From Firmicutes bacterium UBA4981 (GTDB taxonomy: Bacteria; Bacillota; SHA-98; UBA4971), in the NCBI GenBank assembly GCA_002398515.1, contig DGZL01000043.1, positions 53,202 through 75,566 of the forward strand: DNA of 22,365 bases, written 5' to 3'. The position numbers and the translations under genes are program-made. Below are positions 1 through 8,756 of the stretch, piece by piece. The notes under the pieces are model-generated. The model had not been told where the DNA came from and did no database searches. It saw nothing but the letters and a program-made list of their open reading frames with translations. Every line of letters starts with the position of its first letter. The stretch's first letter is position 1.

Positions 1-369
1 TACCCTGCTATTCTTATCAAGTACGGAAGCCCCGATATGGGTCCTATATACTCCGGTTATCTGGGGATGTTTCTTTTTGGGGCCGGGTGCCTCGCTGTAG
101 GAACATTCTCATCATCGCTTACTGACAATCAGATGGTAGCCGGTGTAGTTGGGTTTGGACTGCTTCTCATTCTTTGGATTCTTGGATGGGCAGGAGCGGT
201 CTTTACAGGGCCCATTGGCAATACTTTAGCTAATTTCTCCCTCCTCAAGCGCTTTGACGATTTTCAGAAGGGGATCATAGACTTGTCCAGTGTGCTGTAT
301 TACGCCAGCTTCATCTTTGTCTTCATCTTCCTTGCTGTCAGAGTCATAGACTCAAGGAGGTGGAGCTGA
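1..369 (+). CDS. ABC-2 type (GldF-like) transporter permease, C-terminal part
   Basis: This is the last 122 codons of a multi-pass membrane protein. The reading frame is open from base 1, so the true start lies outside the window. Several hydrophobic helices are visible (for example LLLILWILGWAGAVF and YASFIFVFIFLAV), and the tail RVIDSRRWS is typical of ABC-2 permease ends. The next two genes encode a GldG-like protein and a DUF4340 protein. A permease plus these two is a recurrent ABC operon in bacteria and resembles the GldF/GldG proteins first studied in gliding Bacteroidota. The substrate in non-gliding bacteria is unknown. Its stop codon TGA shares one base with the ATG of the next gene, which implies translational coupling. 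The ATPase gene is presumably upstream, outside the window. Confidence 0.8.
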   Translation, partial: YPAILIKYGSPDMGPIYSGYLGMFLFGAGCLAVGTFSSSLTDNQMVAGVVGFGLLLILWILGWAGAVFTGPIGNTLANFSLLKRFDDFQKGIIDLSSVLYYASFIFVFIFLAVRVIDSRRWS

Positions 370-1790
370 TGAAGCCCCAAACGTCCAAAACAGGTAAGCT
401 GCGTACGATCTTGACCGGCCGAAAGATTCGCTACGGATCAAATGCAGTAGTTCTGACCATCGCTGTAGTGGCAATTGTACTAATGGTAAACGTGCTTGCA
501 GGGCGCCATTCCCGGAAGCTCGACCTAACCAAAGATCGCTTTTACACTCTGTCAGATGCCACTTACGAGTTTCTTCGCAGATTGGACCAACGAGTGAAGA
601 TCACGGCGTTCTTTCCCGAGGACGACGCTATGGGGGACGTAGTCCGTGATCTACTACGAGAATATACGCGGATTTCCCCGAAGATTGAAGTTGAGTTCGT
701 TGACCCTGACAAGATGCCGTCTGTTGCAAAGCAGTATGATATCACTGCATACGGGACTTCCGTTGTGGAAGCAGGTTTGAAATCCCGCAAGGTAATGGAG
801 TATGAACTCCTTGATTACGAAACTACCGGTGACATGGCAAACTTCTCAGGGGAGCAGGCATTCACCAGAGCATTAGTGAGTCTCTTTACTGAAGAAACGA
901 GGCAAATCTATTTTTCCACCGGTCATGATGAGCGAAACCTCACCGGGGATTACCTGCAGACTAAGGCATTCCTGGAAGGCGAAGGATATGTTACCGGTAC
1001 CGTGAACCTTGCAACAGAAGGACGAGTCCCGGAGGATGCAGCTGTTCTTGTGATTGCAGGACCACGCAGAGACTTCACACAAGAAGAAGCCGACGCGGTT
1101 CGGACCTATTTGGAGGAGGGAGGCAAGGTAACTGTTGCCTTGGATCCCTCGGGACAAAAAGGCGATCTTGCGAATCTTAAGGGAATTCTGGAAACCTGGG
1201 GTATAGGTGTCAATGACGACTTGGTGGTAGACCCGGGCAGTCATTACTTTCTGGATATGGCAGGCCTGATACCTAAGATAAGGCTTCACCCAATGACTGA
1301 GAAGCTTATCACGAAAGACCTCTCGACATTTCTGCCAAGGAGCAGGAGTTTGTATTATGTGGGAGAAGGGACGATTCAAGGTATTACTGTAGAGCCTATT
1401 CTTGAAACCACTGACAAGGCATGGGGTGAGACGGATTTCACTGATGAGGCTGTGTTTGATCCCAAGACAGATATAGAGGGTCCTTTGACTCTGGCGTATG
1501 CTGCTTCCATGCAAGACTCTGCTTCAGTCCTTATTGCAGTGGGAAATGCAAGTTTTCTTGACAATGATATAGTGACTTTCCAGGGGAACATAGACTTTTT
1601 CATGAATGCTGTAGGCTGGATGGTAGGCAAAGAAGACTCCATATCCATAAGGGCTAAGGCCCCTAGTTTTGAACAAGTCTATCTGTCAGACCGGCAGGCG
1701 AAGTCTGTATTCTATGGGACAGTTATGGTGATACCTGTGTGTTTTGCGCTTCTTGGTGTCGGTGTGTGGGTAAGGAGGCGTAACCTGTGA
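369..1790 (+). CDS. GldG-family ABC transport accessory protein
   Basis: A protein of 473 residues with one membrane helix near the N-terminus (about residues 25-45), a large extracytoplasmic region, and a second helix at the C-terminus (FYGTVMVIPVCFALLGVGVWV) followed by the basic stop VRRRN. This topology and the early LDLTKDRFYTLSD stretch are characteristic of GldG-like uncharacterised ABC transport proteins. A GTG at 360 would add three residues, but it lies on the ribosome binding site AAGGAGG (354-360). The ATG at 369 is 8 bases downstream and overlaps the preceding stop, so I chose it. The end overlaps the next gene by four bases (GTGA). The biochemical role is not established. I infer that it works with the flanking permease and DUF4340 protein. 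Confidence 0.85.
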   Translation: MKPQTSKTGKLRTILTGRKIRYGSNAVVLTIAVVAIVLMVNVLAGRHSRKLDLTKDRFYTLSDATYEFLRRLDQRVKITAFFPEDDAMGDVVRDLLREYTRISPKIEVEFVDPDKMPSVAKQYDITAYGTSVVEAGLKSRKVMEYELLDYETTGDMANFSGEQAFTRALVSLFTEETRQIYFSTGHDERNLTGDYLQTKAFLEGEGYVTGTVNLATEGRVPEDAAVLVIAGPRRDFTQEEADAVRTYLEEGGKVTVALDPSGQKGDLANLKGILETWGIGVNDDLVVDPGSHYFLDMAGLIPKIRLHPMTEKLITKDLSTFLPRSRSLYYVGEGTIQGITVEPILETTDKAWGETDFTDEAVFDPKTDIEGPLTLAYAASMQDSASVLIAVGNASFLDNDIVTFQGNIDFFMNAVGWMVGKEDSISIRAKAPSFEQVYLSDRQAKSVFYGTVMVIPVCFALLGVGVWVRRRNL

Positions 1791-3085
1791 GGAAATTCCG
1801 AGCAACTTTTATCGCGCTTGCAATTGTGCTGGTTCTTGCTGCCTACATGGTATTCACAGGACGCGAACAGCCGGCGGTAGACATGGATGCCCCCATGATT
1901 TTCGGTGTAAATTCTGACTCTATACGGAAGATTTGCATTGCACATGGCGATAACAAGGTGACTGTTGAGAAGGACAATGACAGAACCTGGGTTGTCGATG
2001 CGCCCGGAACGTATGAAATAAGTCAGGAAGCAGTGAATGCCCTTGTCCTGGCAATCGCTGAAGCGAAATTCGAAAAAGAAATCGAAGCGGATCCTTCTGA
2101 TCTTGAAGCATTCGGACTCTCCTCCCCGGATACCCGCATAGTGGTGGAGGGTGACAGGAGAGGCAAGAAGACCTTGCTAATAGGTTCTGTTACACCTGTT
2201 GGGTCAGGGTACTATGTAAAGTCGGGAGATGATACCAAAGTATGGGTCATCCCTACTACTGTGGCTGACGCTCTCATGAAAACCGTATGTGATCTTAGGG
2301 AAAAGAAGATAGTCAAGGTTTCCGCGGAGTCTTGTGACGGTATCCGGATTGTCAGACGGATGGAAGAAGATATGACAGATGTTATTTGCCAGAAGCAGGG
2401 TGAAGACTGGTATCTCGTGCGTCCCATTATTGACAAAGCTGACAAAGAGAGAATTGACGAACTCCTTGCGGACATAACCGGGATTACCGTAGAGAGCTTC
2501 GTTGATGATGAAGGTTCCGACCTGTCCCGTTGGGGGCTTGATCGGCCTAGACTGAGAATAGACCTGACGGTGGCAGGGAGAGGGACAGCGCTCCAAGTAT
2601 TCGTAGGTGACCCGGGCCCGAACGAAGAAGGTTTCTATATCAAGACCGGAGACTCGCCTGCAGTCTATTTGGTTAAACCCTGGGATTTCTCCCCTCTTGA
2701 GATTACACCCCCGGATTTGGTCGACAGTCAACTGGCCAAATGGGATCACGATAAAGTCATTACAGCCACTTGGATGCTTGGCGATGAATCTTTCCCGCCT
2801 GTATCTTCCGGTTTAGACACAATCCTTGCTACACTGCAAGATATCCGGATTACCGGGGTCGGTGAGAGTCTGGAGTATGATGTTGACCTTGACTCCCTCG
2901 GGTTTCGTAATCCTCGTATTTGTGTACAACTGGATTTGGGAGACGGGAACATATTCGAGGTCAAAGTTGGGAAGGAGATTGAAGAGGGATTCTACGCAAT
3001 CGCAACAGGTAGAAACTTCGTGTATCTTGTGGCTAAAGACGGTATAGAAGCCTTAGATGAGACTCTAAGAGAGCTGTCTCCCTAG
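1787..3085 (+). CDS. DUF4340 protein with three tandem repeats
   Basis: A 432-residue protein with an N-terminal signal anchor (ATFIALAIVLVLAAYMVF) and an exported body. Three similar segments can be seen. Each has a G-L/F-x-x-P core (FGLSSPDTRI near residue 107, WGLDRPRLRI near 248, LGFRNPRICV near 370). Each core is followed about 20 residues later by a GYYVKSGDDTKVWVI-like strand (GFYIKTGDSPAVYLV, GFYAIATGRNFVYLV). This is the DUF4340 pattern, usually found next to GldG-like genes. The GTG start overlaps the stop of the GldG-like gene by four bases, so the two are translationally coupled. The function is unknown. A surface component of the ABC system, perhaps binding substrate or cell wall, is only an inference. 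Confidence 0.85.
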   Translation: MRKFRATFIALAIVLVLAAYMVFTGREQPAVDMDAPMIFGVNSDSIRKICIAHGDNKVTVEKDNDRTWVVDAPGTYEISQEAVNALVLAIAEAKFEKEIEADPSDLEAFGLSSPDTRIVVEGDRRGKKTLLIGSVTPVGSGYYVKSGDDTKVWVIPTTVADALMKTVCDLREKKIVKVSAESCDGIRIVRRMEEDMTDVICQKQGEDWYLVRPIIDKADKERIDELLADITGITVESFVDDEGSDLSRWGLDRPRLRIDLTVAGRGTALQVFVGDPGPNEEGFYIKTGDSPAVYLVKPWDFSPLEITPPDLVDSQLAKWDHDKVITATWMLGDESFPPVSSGLDTILATLQDIRITGVGESLEYDVDLDSLGFRNPRICVQLDLGDGNIFEVKVGKEIEEGFYAIATGRNFVYLVAKDGIEALDETLRELSP

Positions 3086-3159
3086 TCTTTGGCGACCTTG
3101 AAGTAGCCTGCTCATTAAAGAAGTGGAAATCACCCCACTACAAACAGGAGGTGGAGGTT

Positions 3160-4539
3160 TTGCAGAACCTGCTACAATCAGTTGTAGCAAACATAGATGA
3201 ATACGTCGAGATACGATATCACAAGCGTATCGAGACAATTATTGATGCACGTAGCGGCGCTCTCAGGAAGGTAGAAAGAAGAACCCTGGCGGGCGCCGGT
3301 GTGAGGAGCCTTGTGGATGGGTGTTGGGGATTCGTCTCTACGACGGATGTAAGCAAAGAAGGATTACAGAATGCAGTCAGCGAGGCCTTACAGGCCGCTA
3401 AAGCCGGGGCCCCGCTTCGAGATGAAAAGGTAAGTCTTGCTCCGGCACGCTTTGGCCGAGGGACATTCACTTACTACGATGACAGCCGCGAGCCTGATAT
3501 TTCCGAGAAGATACAGTATATCCTTGCCGCGGAAAAGCGCATGCGTGAAGCTTCGCCTCTCGTGGAAGGCAGTATTGTCCATTACCTGCAGTATGAAGAT
3601 GAGAAAATCATTGTTACATCACACGGTGCATCTGTGCACATAAACGACAACAAGCCCAGTTTTCGGGTAACAGCAACAGTTCTCAGAGACGGGAAACGTG
3701 AAACAGCTACGAAATCGCAAGGAGTCACCGGCGGTTGGGATAGCCTGATAGCGAAAAGAGATATCAGTGAGTTAGTGGATACTGCAGTGGAATTAGCTGT
3801 AAAGAAACTTGATGCAGAGTATGCCAAAGGCGGCCAGTACACAGTCATCCTCGATCCGAAGCTTGTAGGGATCCTGTCCCATGAAGCGATAGGACATACC
3901 GTTGAAGCTGACTTCGTGCTCAGCGGGTCAATTGTCCGGGATAAACTCGGCCAAAAGGTGGCGTCAGATCTCGTGACTCTTGTTGATGACGGGCAAGTGG
4001 AAGGCGCAGCAGGCATGGTTCTCGTGGATGATGAAGGCGTGCTCGGAGAGCGTACAGTTATCATTGATAAGGGAGTGCTAAAGAGCTATCTTCATAACAG
4101 AGAATCTGCGCATATATTCGGGGCCTCTCCTCACGGGAACGCCAGGGCATTTACTTATCGTGACGAGCCTATTATCAGAATGACCAATACATTCATCATG
4201 CCGGGTAAAAGCGACCTGAAAGAGATGATTGCCGGGATAGATAACGGCTTCTTTCTAATAGATTTGGCTCATGGAGGGCAGGCGGATTCCAGCGCTGAGT
4301 TTATGTTCGGAGTTGCCGAAGCTTACAAAATCAAGAACGGCAACCTCAACGGGCTTGTTAAGGGAGTGACCATTTCAGGCCAGGCATTTGACGTTTTAAT
4401 GAGCGTAGATGCTGTATCTTCTGACTTTCAGATGGATACAGGTGCAGGGCATTGCGGAAAATGGCAGCCTGCCAAGGTTGACGGAGGCGGTCCGTATCTT
4501 CGTTGTCAGGTGACTGTCGGAGGACGCCATGAAGAGTAG
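3160..4539 (+). CDS. tldD: TldD family metalloprotease
   Basis: The protein is 459 residues from the chosen start. It has the zinc-binding HExxxH motif of TldD (HEAIGHTVEAD, about residues 241-251), and the C-terminal GQAFDVLMSVDAVSSDF region fits the family. In Escherichia coli TldD and TldE (PmbA) form a heterodimeric peptidase that trims unfolded peptides and matures microcin B17; TldD carries the catalytic zinc. A GTG at 3151 is in frame but lies inside the ribosome binding site AGGAGG (3147-3152). The TTG at 3160, 7 bases past it, is the better start. The gene overlaps tldE by 11 bases. The neighbouring Gld-type ABC genes raise the possibility of peptide processing coupled to export, but no precursor gene is seen here. 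Confidence 0.93.
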   Translation: MQNLLQSVVANIDEYVEIRYHKRIETIIDARSGALRKVERRTLAGAGVRSLVDGCWGFVSTTDVSKEGLQNAVSEALQAAKAGAPLRDEKVSLAPARFGRGTFTYYDDSREPDISEKIQYILAAEKRMREASPLVEGSIVHYLQYEDEKIIVTSHGASVHINDNKPSFRVTATVLRDGKRETATKSQGVTGGWDSLIAKRDISELVDTAVELAVKKLDAEYAKGGQYTVILDPKLVGILSHEAIGHTVEADFVLSGSIVRDKLGQKVASDLVTLVDDGQVEGAAGMVLVDDEGVLGERTVIIDKGVLKSYLHNRESAHIFGASPHGNARAFTYRDEPIIRMTNTFIMPGKSDLKEMIAGIDNGFFLIDLAHGGQADSSAEFMFGVAEAYKIKNGNLNGLVKGVTISGQAFDVLMSVDAVSSDFQMDTGAGHCGKWQPAKVDGGGPYLRCQVTVGGRHEE

Positions 4540-5887
4540 CGGAGGGATTGGAGTGCAAGGTCAAGAATTATGTAATAGTCTGGTATGCGAGGCAGTGAGG
4601 CTGGGAGCGGACGAGGCTGAGGTGTATTATACCAGAAGCCGCAAGCTGGAAGTCGTGTTTGAAAAAAACGACCTGCAGGTTCCAAAAGGTGACAATTACG
4701 AGGGCATCGGGATCAGGGTTATCCGCAACAGCAAGCAAGGTTTCGCGTCAACGAACATCTTGTCCCGCGAGTCTTTAGACGACACACTAAGATCTGCGCT
4801 TGCAATTGCGGATGCTTCTCCTCTTGACCCCAATCATTGGCTGCCTGAGCCTGCTCAGGTCACACCTGTTCCTGAAATTTACGACCCGCAAGCAGGAAAC
4901 CTGGAGCTTCGAGAGGCGGTCTCCAAGGGGAAGCTTATCATAGAGGCTGCACGTAGTTTTGATCCCCGGGTCACTGTTGATTCCGCAGTTTGTGCAGTGG
5001 AAACAGGGACCAGGTTCATAGCAAATTCCAAAGGCGTCGAGCTCGGTGAAGATTCAAGTTACGTCTGGTGTGTTGCCATGGGATTCGCAAGGGAAAAAGA
5101 GGAGGTCTCGTCTTTTGACGCAGAGTATGCCATTTCGTGCAGATTGGGAGATGTAGATCCTTACGCCATAGGCAGGAAGCTTGCTGAAAAAGTCGTAAAA
5201 TCCCTTGGCGCGACAAGCGTGCCTGGTTTCAGGGGTAGTGTAATTCTCACGCCATACGCCGGCCTCGACCTTCTAATAGAGCCTTTTGTGTTTTCAATTA
5301 ATGCAGAGAATGTTCAAAACGGACAATCGCAATGGAAGGGCAAACTGGGCTCCCGAGTAAGTTCGCCTCTGCTTTCCATCACAGACGATCCTACACTTCC
5401 GGCGCAAATCGGGTCTATGGCATTTGACAGAGAAGGTGTTCCCACAAAGCCCCTTGCCATTCTTGAACAGGGAATACTCAATCACTATCTGTACAACTGT
5501 TATACTGCGCGACGCGACGGGCGGGAATCTAATGGACATGCAGTAGGAACTGATCAGAGCGTCCCCGGGATTGGGGTGACAAACCTCGTTGTGGCGCCGG
5601 GCAACATCTCGTTGGAAGAGATGATTGAAGGGACTTCCAGAGGCCTTGTAGTAAATAGATATTCAGGGAGTGTTGATCCGGTCAGTGGTGATTTCTCAGG
5701 CGTTGTGAAAGGAGGTCACTATATCGAATCCGGCAAAGTGGTACAGCCGGTTAAGGAAGTCATGATTGCAGGTAACATTTATGAACTCCTGGGACAGATT
5801 GGGGCAGTCTCTCGAGAGACAATCACTTTGGGCAATGTAAGTCTGCCCTACGTAGCGATGGACGGGTGTTCGATTACCGGCAAGTAA
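4529..5887 (+). CDS. tldE: TldE/PmbA, non-catalytic partner of TldD
   Basis: 452 residues, about the same as E. coli PmbA (450). It shares the TldD fold but has no HExxxH motif, as expected for the non-catalytic subunit of the TldD/E heterodimer. Family-like stretches include GIGIRVIRNSKQGFASTN near residues 68-85 and a C-terminal VSGDFSGVVKGGHYIESGK region. The ATG at 4529 follows GGAGG (4519-4523) by 5 bases and overlaps the end of tldD. A GTG at 4553, preceded by its own GGAGG (4541-4545), is a real alternative that would shorten the protein by eight residues. Tight overlap with tldD fits 1:1 subunit production. Confidence 0.92.
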   Translation: MKSSGGIGVQGQELCNSLVCEAVRLGADEAEVYYTRSRKLEVVFEKNDLQVPKGDNYEGIGIRVIRNSKQGFASTNILSRESLDDTLRSALAIADASPLDPNHWLPEPAQVTPVPEIYDPQAGNLELREAVSKGKLIIEAARSFDPRVTVDSAVCAVETGTRFIANSKGVELGEDSSYVWCVAMGFAREKEEVSSFDAEYAISCRLGDVDPYAIGRKLAEKVVKSLGATSVPGFRGSVILTPYAGLDLLIEPFVFSINAENVQNGQSQWKGKLGSRVSSPLLSITDDPTLPAQIGSMAFDREGVPTKPLAILEQGILNHYLYNCYTARRDGRESNGHAVGTDQSVPGIGVTNLVVAPGNISLEEMIEGTSRGLVVNRYSGSVDPVSGDFSGVVKGGHYIESGKVVQPVKEVMIAGNIYELLGQIGAVSRETITLGNVSLPYVAMDGCSITGK

Positions 5888-5941
5888 CGATCGGCTGATA
5901 TCGGGATGTGTGCGTAAACGTAAGGAGGGGAGGTTGAAACC

Positions 5942-6802
5942 ATGGATAAATCTTGTGCGAGAACAGTGGACGTAAGTGAGATAATGCAGGCTATTCGGAA
6001 GCTTGCCATGAACACCACGTCAAATGTGCCGAAATGCGCAATTAGTGCTTTGGAAGATGCGTATCTACGAGAAGAGTCTCCTGTGGGCAAGGAAGTCATC
6101 AGGCAGATCCTGGAGAACCATAGGATTGCCAGGGAAGAGAGTGTGCCTGCGTGTCAAGACACGGGAGTCGCAATGCTTTTCATTGAAGTTGGTCAGGACG
6201 TAAGATTTACAGGCGGTGATCTCTACGAAGCGATTAACGAAGGTGTAAGGCAGGGCTATATCCAAGGGTACCTTCGAAAATCCATTGTTACGGATCCCCT
6301 TTTCGAAAGAGTCAATACAGGAGACAATACACCTGCCGTAATCTACACAGATATAGTTCCCGGCACTAATATCAAGATAATGTTTGCAGCCAAAGGCGGC
6401 GGTGCAGAAAACATGAGCGGCCTCGTAATGCTCCCGCCTGCAGCAGGAGTTGAAGGTGTACGGAAATTCGTCATCGACCAAGTGAGAAAAGCCGGGCCGA
6501 ATCCGTGTCCGCCCATAGTCGTTGGGGTTGGGATAGGTGGAACCTTCGACAGAGTTGCCCTTCTTGCCAAGAAAGCAGTTATTCGTGATGTTGGATCAAG
6601 TAATCCTCACCCGAAATATGCCCAGCTTGAGAGGGAACTTCTCGAGGAAATCAACAAGCTGGGAATCGGGCCACAAGGGTTCGGCGGACGAACAACCGCG
6701 CTGGCTGTGAATATCGAATTTGCTCCGTGTCATATCGCCAGTTTGCCCGTGGCCTGCAACTTGAACTGCCATGCAGGACCCCATGACTCTATTTTGATAT
6801 AA
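5942..6802 (+). CDS. Class I fumarate hydratase (or related dehydratase), alpha subunit
   Basis: 286 residues, the usual size for the alpha subunit of two-subunit class I fumarase or L(+)-tartrate dehydratase (TtdA). The enzyme reversibly hydrates fumarate to malate using an oxygen-sensitive [4Fe-4S] cluster. The three cluster cysteines are recognisable at about 71 (PACQDTG), 189 (NPCPPIVVG) and 276 (NLNCHAGP), close to those of TtdA. The ATG at 5942 follows a very strong AAGGAGGGGAGG ribosome binding site. The beta subunit starts 27 bases downstream. Sequence alone does not separate fumarase from tartrate dehydratase. Fumarase is more likely in an anaerobe without other tartrate genes nearby. 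Confidence 0.92.
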   Translation: MDKSCARTVDVSEIMQAIRKLAMNTTSNVPKCAISALEDAYLREESPVGKEVIRQILENHRIAREESVPACQDTGVAMLFIEVGQDVRFTGGDLYEAINEGVRQGYIQGYLRKSIVTDPLFERVNTGDNTPAVIYTDIVPGTNIKIMFAAKGGGAENMSGLVMLPPAAGVEGVRKFVIDQVRKAGPNPCPPIVVGVGIGGTFDRVALLAKKAVIRDVGSSNPHPKYAQLERELLEEINKLGIGPQGFGGRTTALAVNIEFAPCHIASLPVACNLNCHAGPHDSILI

Positions 6803-6829
6803 GAAGAGCGATTAAACGGAGGTGAACAG

Positions 6830-7396
6830 GTGATGGCCGTCATTAAGATATCCACTCCTCTGACAGATGAGGTTACAGCATCCCTTAAGGCAGGCGATAA
6901 CGTAATAATATCCGGGACGCTTTATACAGCAAGAGATGCTGCGCATAAGCGTCTTGTAAGTCTTATCAGGGAAGGCAAGGAGCTTCCCATGGATATACAG
7001 GGGCAGATAATCTACTATGTTGGGCCGGCTCCGGCAAAACCAGGTCAGGCCATAGGTTCTGCAGGCCCTACCACCAGTTATCGTATGGATTCATACGCTC
7101 CTATCCTCATGGAACACGGGCTCAAAGGCATGATTGGAAAAGGCTCGAGATCAGAGAGCGTAAGAGATGCCATGGTAAGGCATAAGGCTGTGTACTTTGC
7201 AGCTATTGGAGGAGCAGGGGCGCTACTTGCGAAATGTGTGAAGGCATCCGAGATTGTGGCATATGAAGAATTGGGTCCTGAAGCTATCAGAAAACTCACT
7301 GTAGAAGATTTCCCTGCAGTTGTAGTCAATGACACTTTCGGTAATGACCTTTATGAGCAAGGAGTAAAAGAATACAGGATTGAGACGTGTAAGTGA
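6830..7396 (+). CDS. Class I fumarate hydratase (or related dehydratase), beta subunit
   Basis: 188 residues, matching the beta subunit (FumA C-terminal/TtdB type). Visible hallmarks are the swivelling-domain start ISTPLTDEVTASLKAGD, the GPTTSYRMDSYAP motif (about residues 80-92), GLKGMIGKG, and the AYEELGPEAIRKLTVEDFP region near the C-terminus. It completes the active dehydratase with the preceding alpha subunit. GGAGG at 6818-6822 serves either the GTG at 6830 (7 bases away) or the ATG at 6833 (10 bases). I kept the GTG, but one residue of uncertainty remains. Confidence 0.92.
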   Translation: MMAVIKISTPLTDEVTASLKAGDNVIISGTLYTARDAAHKRLVSLIREGKELPMDIQGQIIYYVGPAPAKPGQAIGSAGPTTSYRMDSYAPILMEHGLKGMIGKGSRSESVRDAMVRHKAVYFAAIGGAGALLAKCVKASEIVAYEELGPEAIRKLTVEDFPAVVVNDTFGNDLYEQGVKEYRIETCK

Positions 7397-7427
7397 GTTA
7401 TCAAGTTAACTGTGAGGGTTGCAAAGG

Positions 7428-8474
7428 ATGTTAGCGACTATAAAGTGGACCGGAAAAACGTTGGAACTCCTTGATCAGACTCAGCTACCGCAGGTTAAGG
7501 ATTATGTTGTCTGTGCCAATTATCGTGATGTCAGAGACGCGATCCGGAGTATGAAGGTAAGAGGCGCTCCGGCCATTGGTGTCAGCGCTGCCTACGGTAT
7601 GGCATTGGCTGCGTATGAATGTGAGACTCAAGCAGATAGCATGGACACATTTTTGGAATGCCTGGATAATGCAGCTGCTTATCTTATTTCGGCAAGGCCT
7701 ACTGCAGTGAATCTTGCATGGGCTGTCAACAAAATGTTAGACAAGGCCAGGGAGACAGGTGACTCAGCCAAGATTCCGGTTGCCCTTGCCAAATTGGCGC
7801 AAGAGATTGAAAAAGAGGATCTTGAGGTCTGCATGAGGATTGGGAAGCATGGTGCAGAGTTGCTGGGTAGTCCTGCCACTGTCTTGACTCACTGCAATGC
7901 AGGCAGTCTTGCTACCGCAGGGTATGGCACTGCACTTGGTGTGGTCAGGGCTGCTATTGAAGCAGGAAAGGAAATTGAGGTATATGCAGATGAGACCAGG
8001 CCTTTTTTGCAAGGGGCGAGGCTTACCGCTTTTGAGCTTGCCGAGGATAACATTCCCGTAACTCTTATCACTGATAGTATGGCAGCCTATGTGATGAGCC
8101 AAGGCATAATTGACTGTGTGATTGTGGGTGCAGATAGAATTGCGGCCAATGGGGATGTAGCCAACAAGATTGGTACGTATGGCCTTGCGGTGCTTGCGCG
8201 TGAACATGATATTCCTTTTTACGTGGCTGCTCCGATTTCCACCTTTGACTTTGGCATTCAAAGCGGGCGAGAGATTGCGATAGAAGAAAGAGATGGGAAT
8301 GAAGTGGCGGAGATTTTCGGTCATCGCATAGCTCCGGAAGGAATCAGAATCCTTAATCCTGCGTTTGATGTGACCCCTCATGGCTATGTTACTGCAATCA
8401 TAACTGAACAGGGTGTCATCCATTCGCCGTGTGCCAAGGGCTTAGAGAAATTGCTCAAGGGCGGCAAAGAATAG
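7428..8474 (+). CDS. mtnA: S-methyl-5-thioribose-1-phosphate isomerase
   Basis: 348 residues of the eIF2B-like sugar phosphate isomerase family. MtnA converts 5-methylthioribose-1-phosphate to 5-methylthioribulose-1-phosphate in methionine salvage. It can also act on 5-deoxyribose-1-phosphate in the 5-deoxyadenosine shunt. The catalytic cysteine is in THCNAGSLATAGYGTALG (Cys156) and the catalytic aspartate in VGADRIAANGDVANKIGTY (Asp236). These match Cys160 and Asp240 of the Bacillus enzyme. The ATG at 7428 is preferred to a TTG at 7419 because the GAGGG (7414-7418) abuts the TTG but sits 9 bases before the ATG. No other salvage gene is in the window. A terminator hairpin follows. Confidence 0.94.
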   Translation: MLATIKWTGKTLELLDQTQLPQVKDYVVCANYRDVRDAIRSMKVRGAPAIGVSAAYGMALAAYECETQADSMDTFLECLDNAAAYLISARPTAVNLAWAVNKMLDKARETGDSAKIPVALAKLAQEIEKEDLEVCMRIGKHGAELLGSPATVLTHCNAGSLATAGYGTALGVVRAAIEAGKEIEVYADETRPFLQGARLTAFELAEDNIPVTLITDSMAAYVMSQGIIDCVIVGADRIAANGDVANKIGTYGLAVLAREHDIPFYVAAPISTFDFGIQSGREIAIEERDGNEVAEIFGHRIAPEGIRILNPAFDVTPHGYVTAIITEQGVIHSPCAKGLEKLLKGGKE

Positions 8475-8509
8475 GCTGCTGAGGACTTATGAGAGCACAA
8501 CACAGTCAT

Positions 8510-8569
8510 AGTGAAAAAGAAAAGTGGCCTTCCCTTTTGACCGATGAAGGGTATGGCCTCTTTTTCACT
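8510..8569 (+). terminator. Hairpin terminator after mtnA
   Basis: An imperfect inverted repeat. The left arm is AGTGAAAAAG followed by AAAGTGGCC, the right arm GGCCTCTTTTTCACT, with an inner CCTT/AAGG pairing. The right arm carries a run of five T. The A-rich left arm and T-rich right arm make it potentially bidirectional. It lies 36 bases after the mtnA stop and closes the plus-strand block. Confidence 0.7.
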
Positions 8570-8579
8570 ACAGGGATTG

Positions 8580-8656
8580 CAGATCGAGCCAGGCCCAAGA
8601 CTCATCCCAGCCTGGGTAGGCACTTAGGTGATCTGGGCCACAAGTTCGTGTGGGCC
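8580..8656. other. Highly structured intergenic element of unknown class
   Basis: Between the mtnA terminator and the nhaC promoter there are nested perfect 6-bp pairings: CAGATC (8580-8585) with GATCTG (8630-8635), enclosing CCAGGC (8589-8594) with GCCTGG (8610-8615). An adjacent hairpin pairs GGCCACA (8636-8642) with TGTGGGCC (8649-8656), with one bulged base around AGTTCG. I recognise no known riboswitch or small RNA. A 74-codon open frame crosses this stretch and the terminator and does not look like a gene. The rest of the 423-base gap holds the nhaC promoter and leader. Confidence 0.45.
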
Positions 8657-8715
8657 TTGTCTCGGAATAGTCTCTTATTGAGAAGGAAGAGCGCGGCTTG
8701 CGGAGAATGTTGAAC

Positions 8716-8744
8716 TTGTCTCAATATTGCTTGTCTAGTATAAT
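8716..8744 (+). promoter_or_regulatory. Sigma-A promoter of nhaC
   Basis: TTGTCT at 8716-8721 and a perfect TATAAT at 8739-8744 are separated by 17 bases. Transcription would start near 8751, giving a leader of about 147 nt before nhaC. Confidence 0.7.
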
Positions 8745-8756
8745 CAAGATAATTTT

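Noticed and set aside
8489..8713. 74-codon open reading frame on the plus strand between mtnA and nhaC
   Set aside because: It runs through the terminator hairpin and the structured element, has a poor ribosome binding site and no recognisable protein features.
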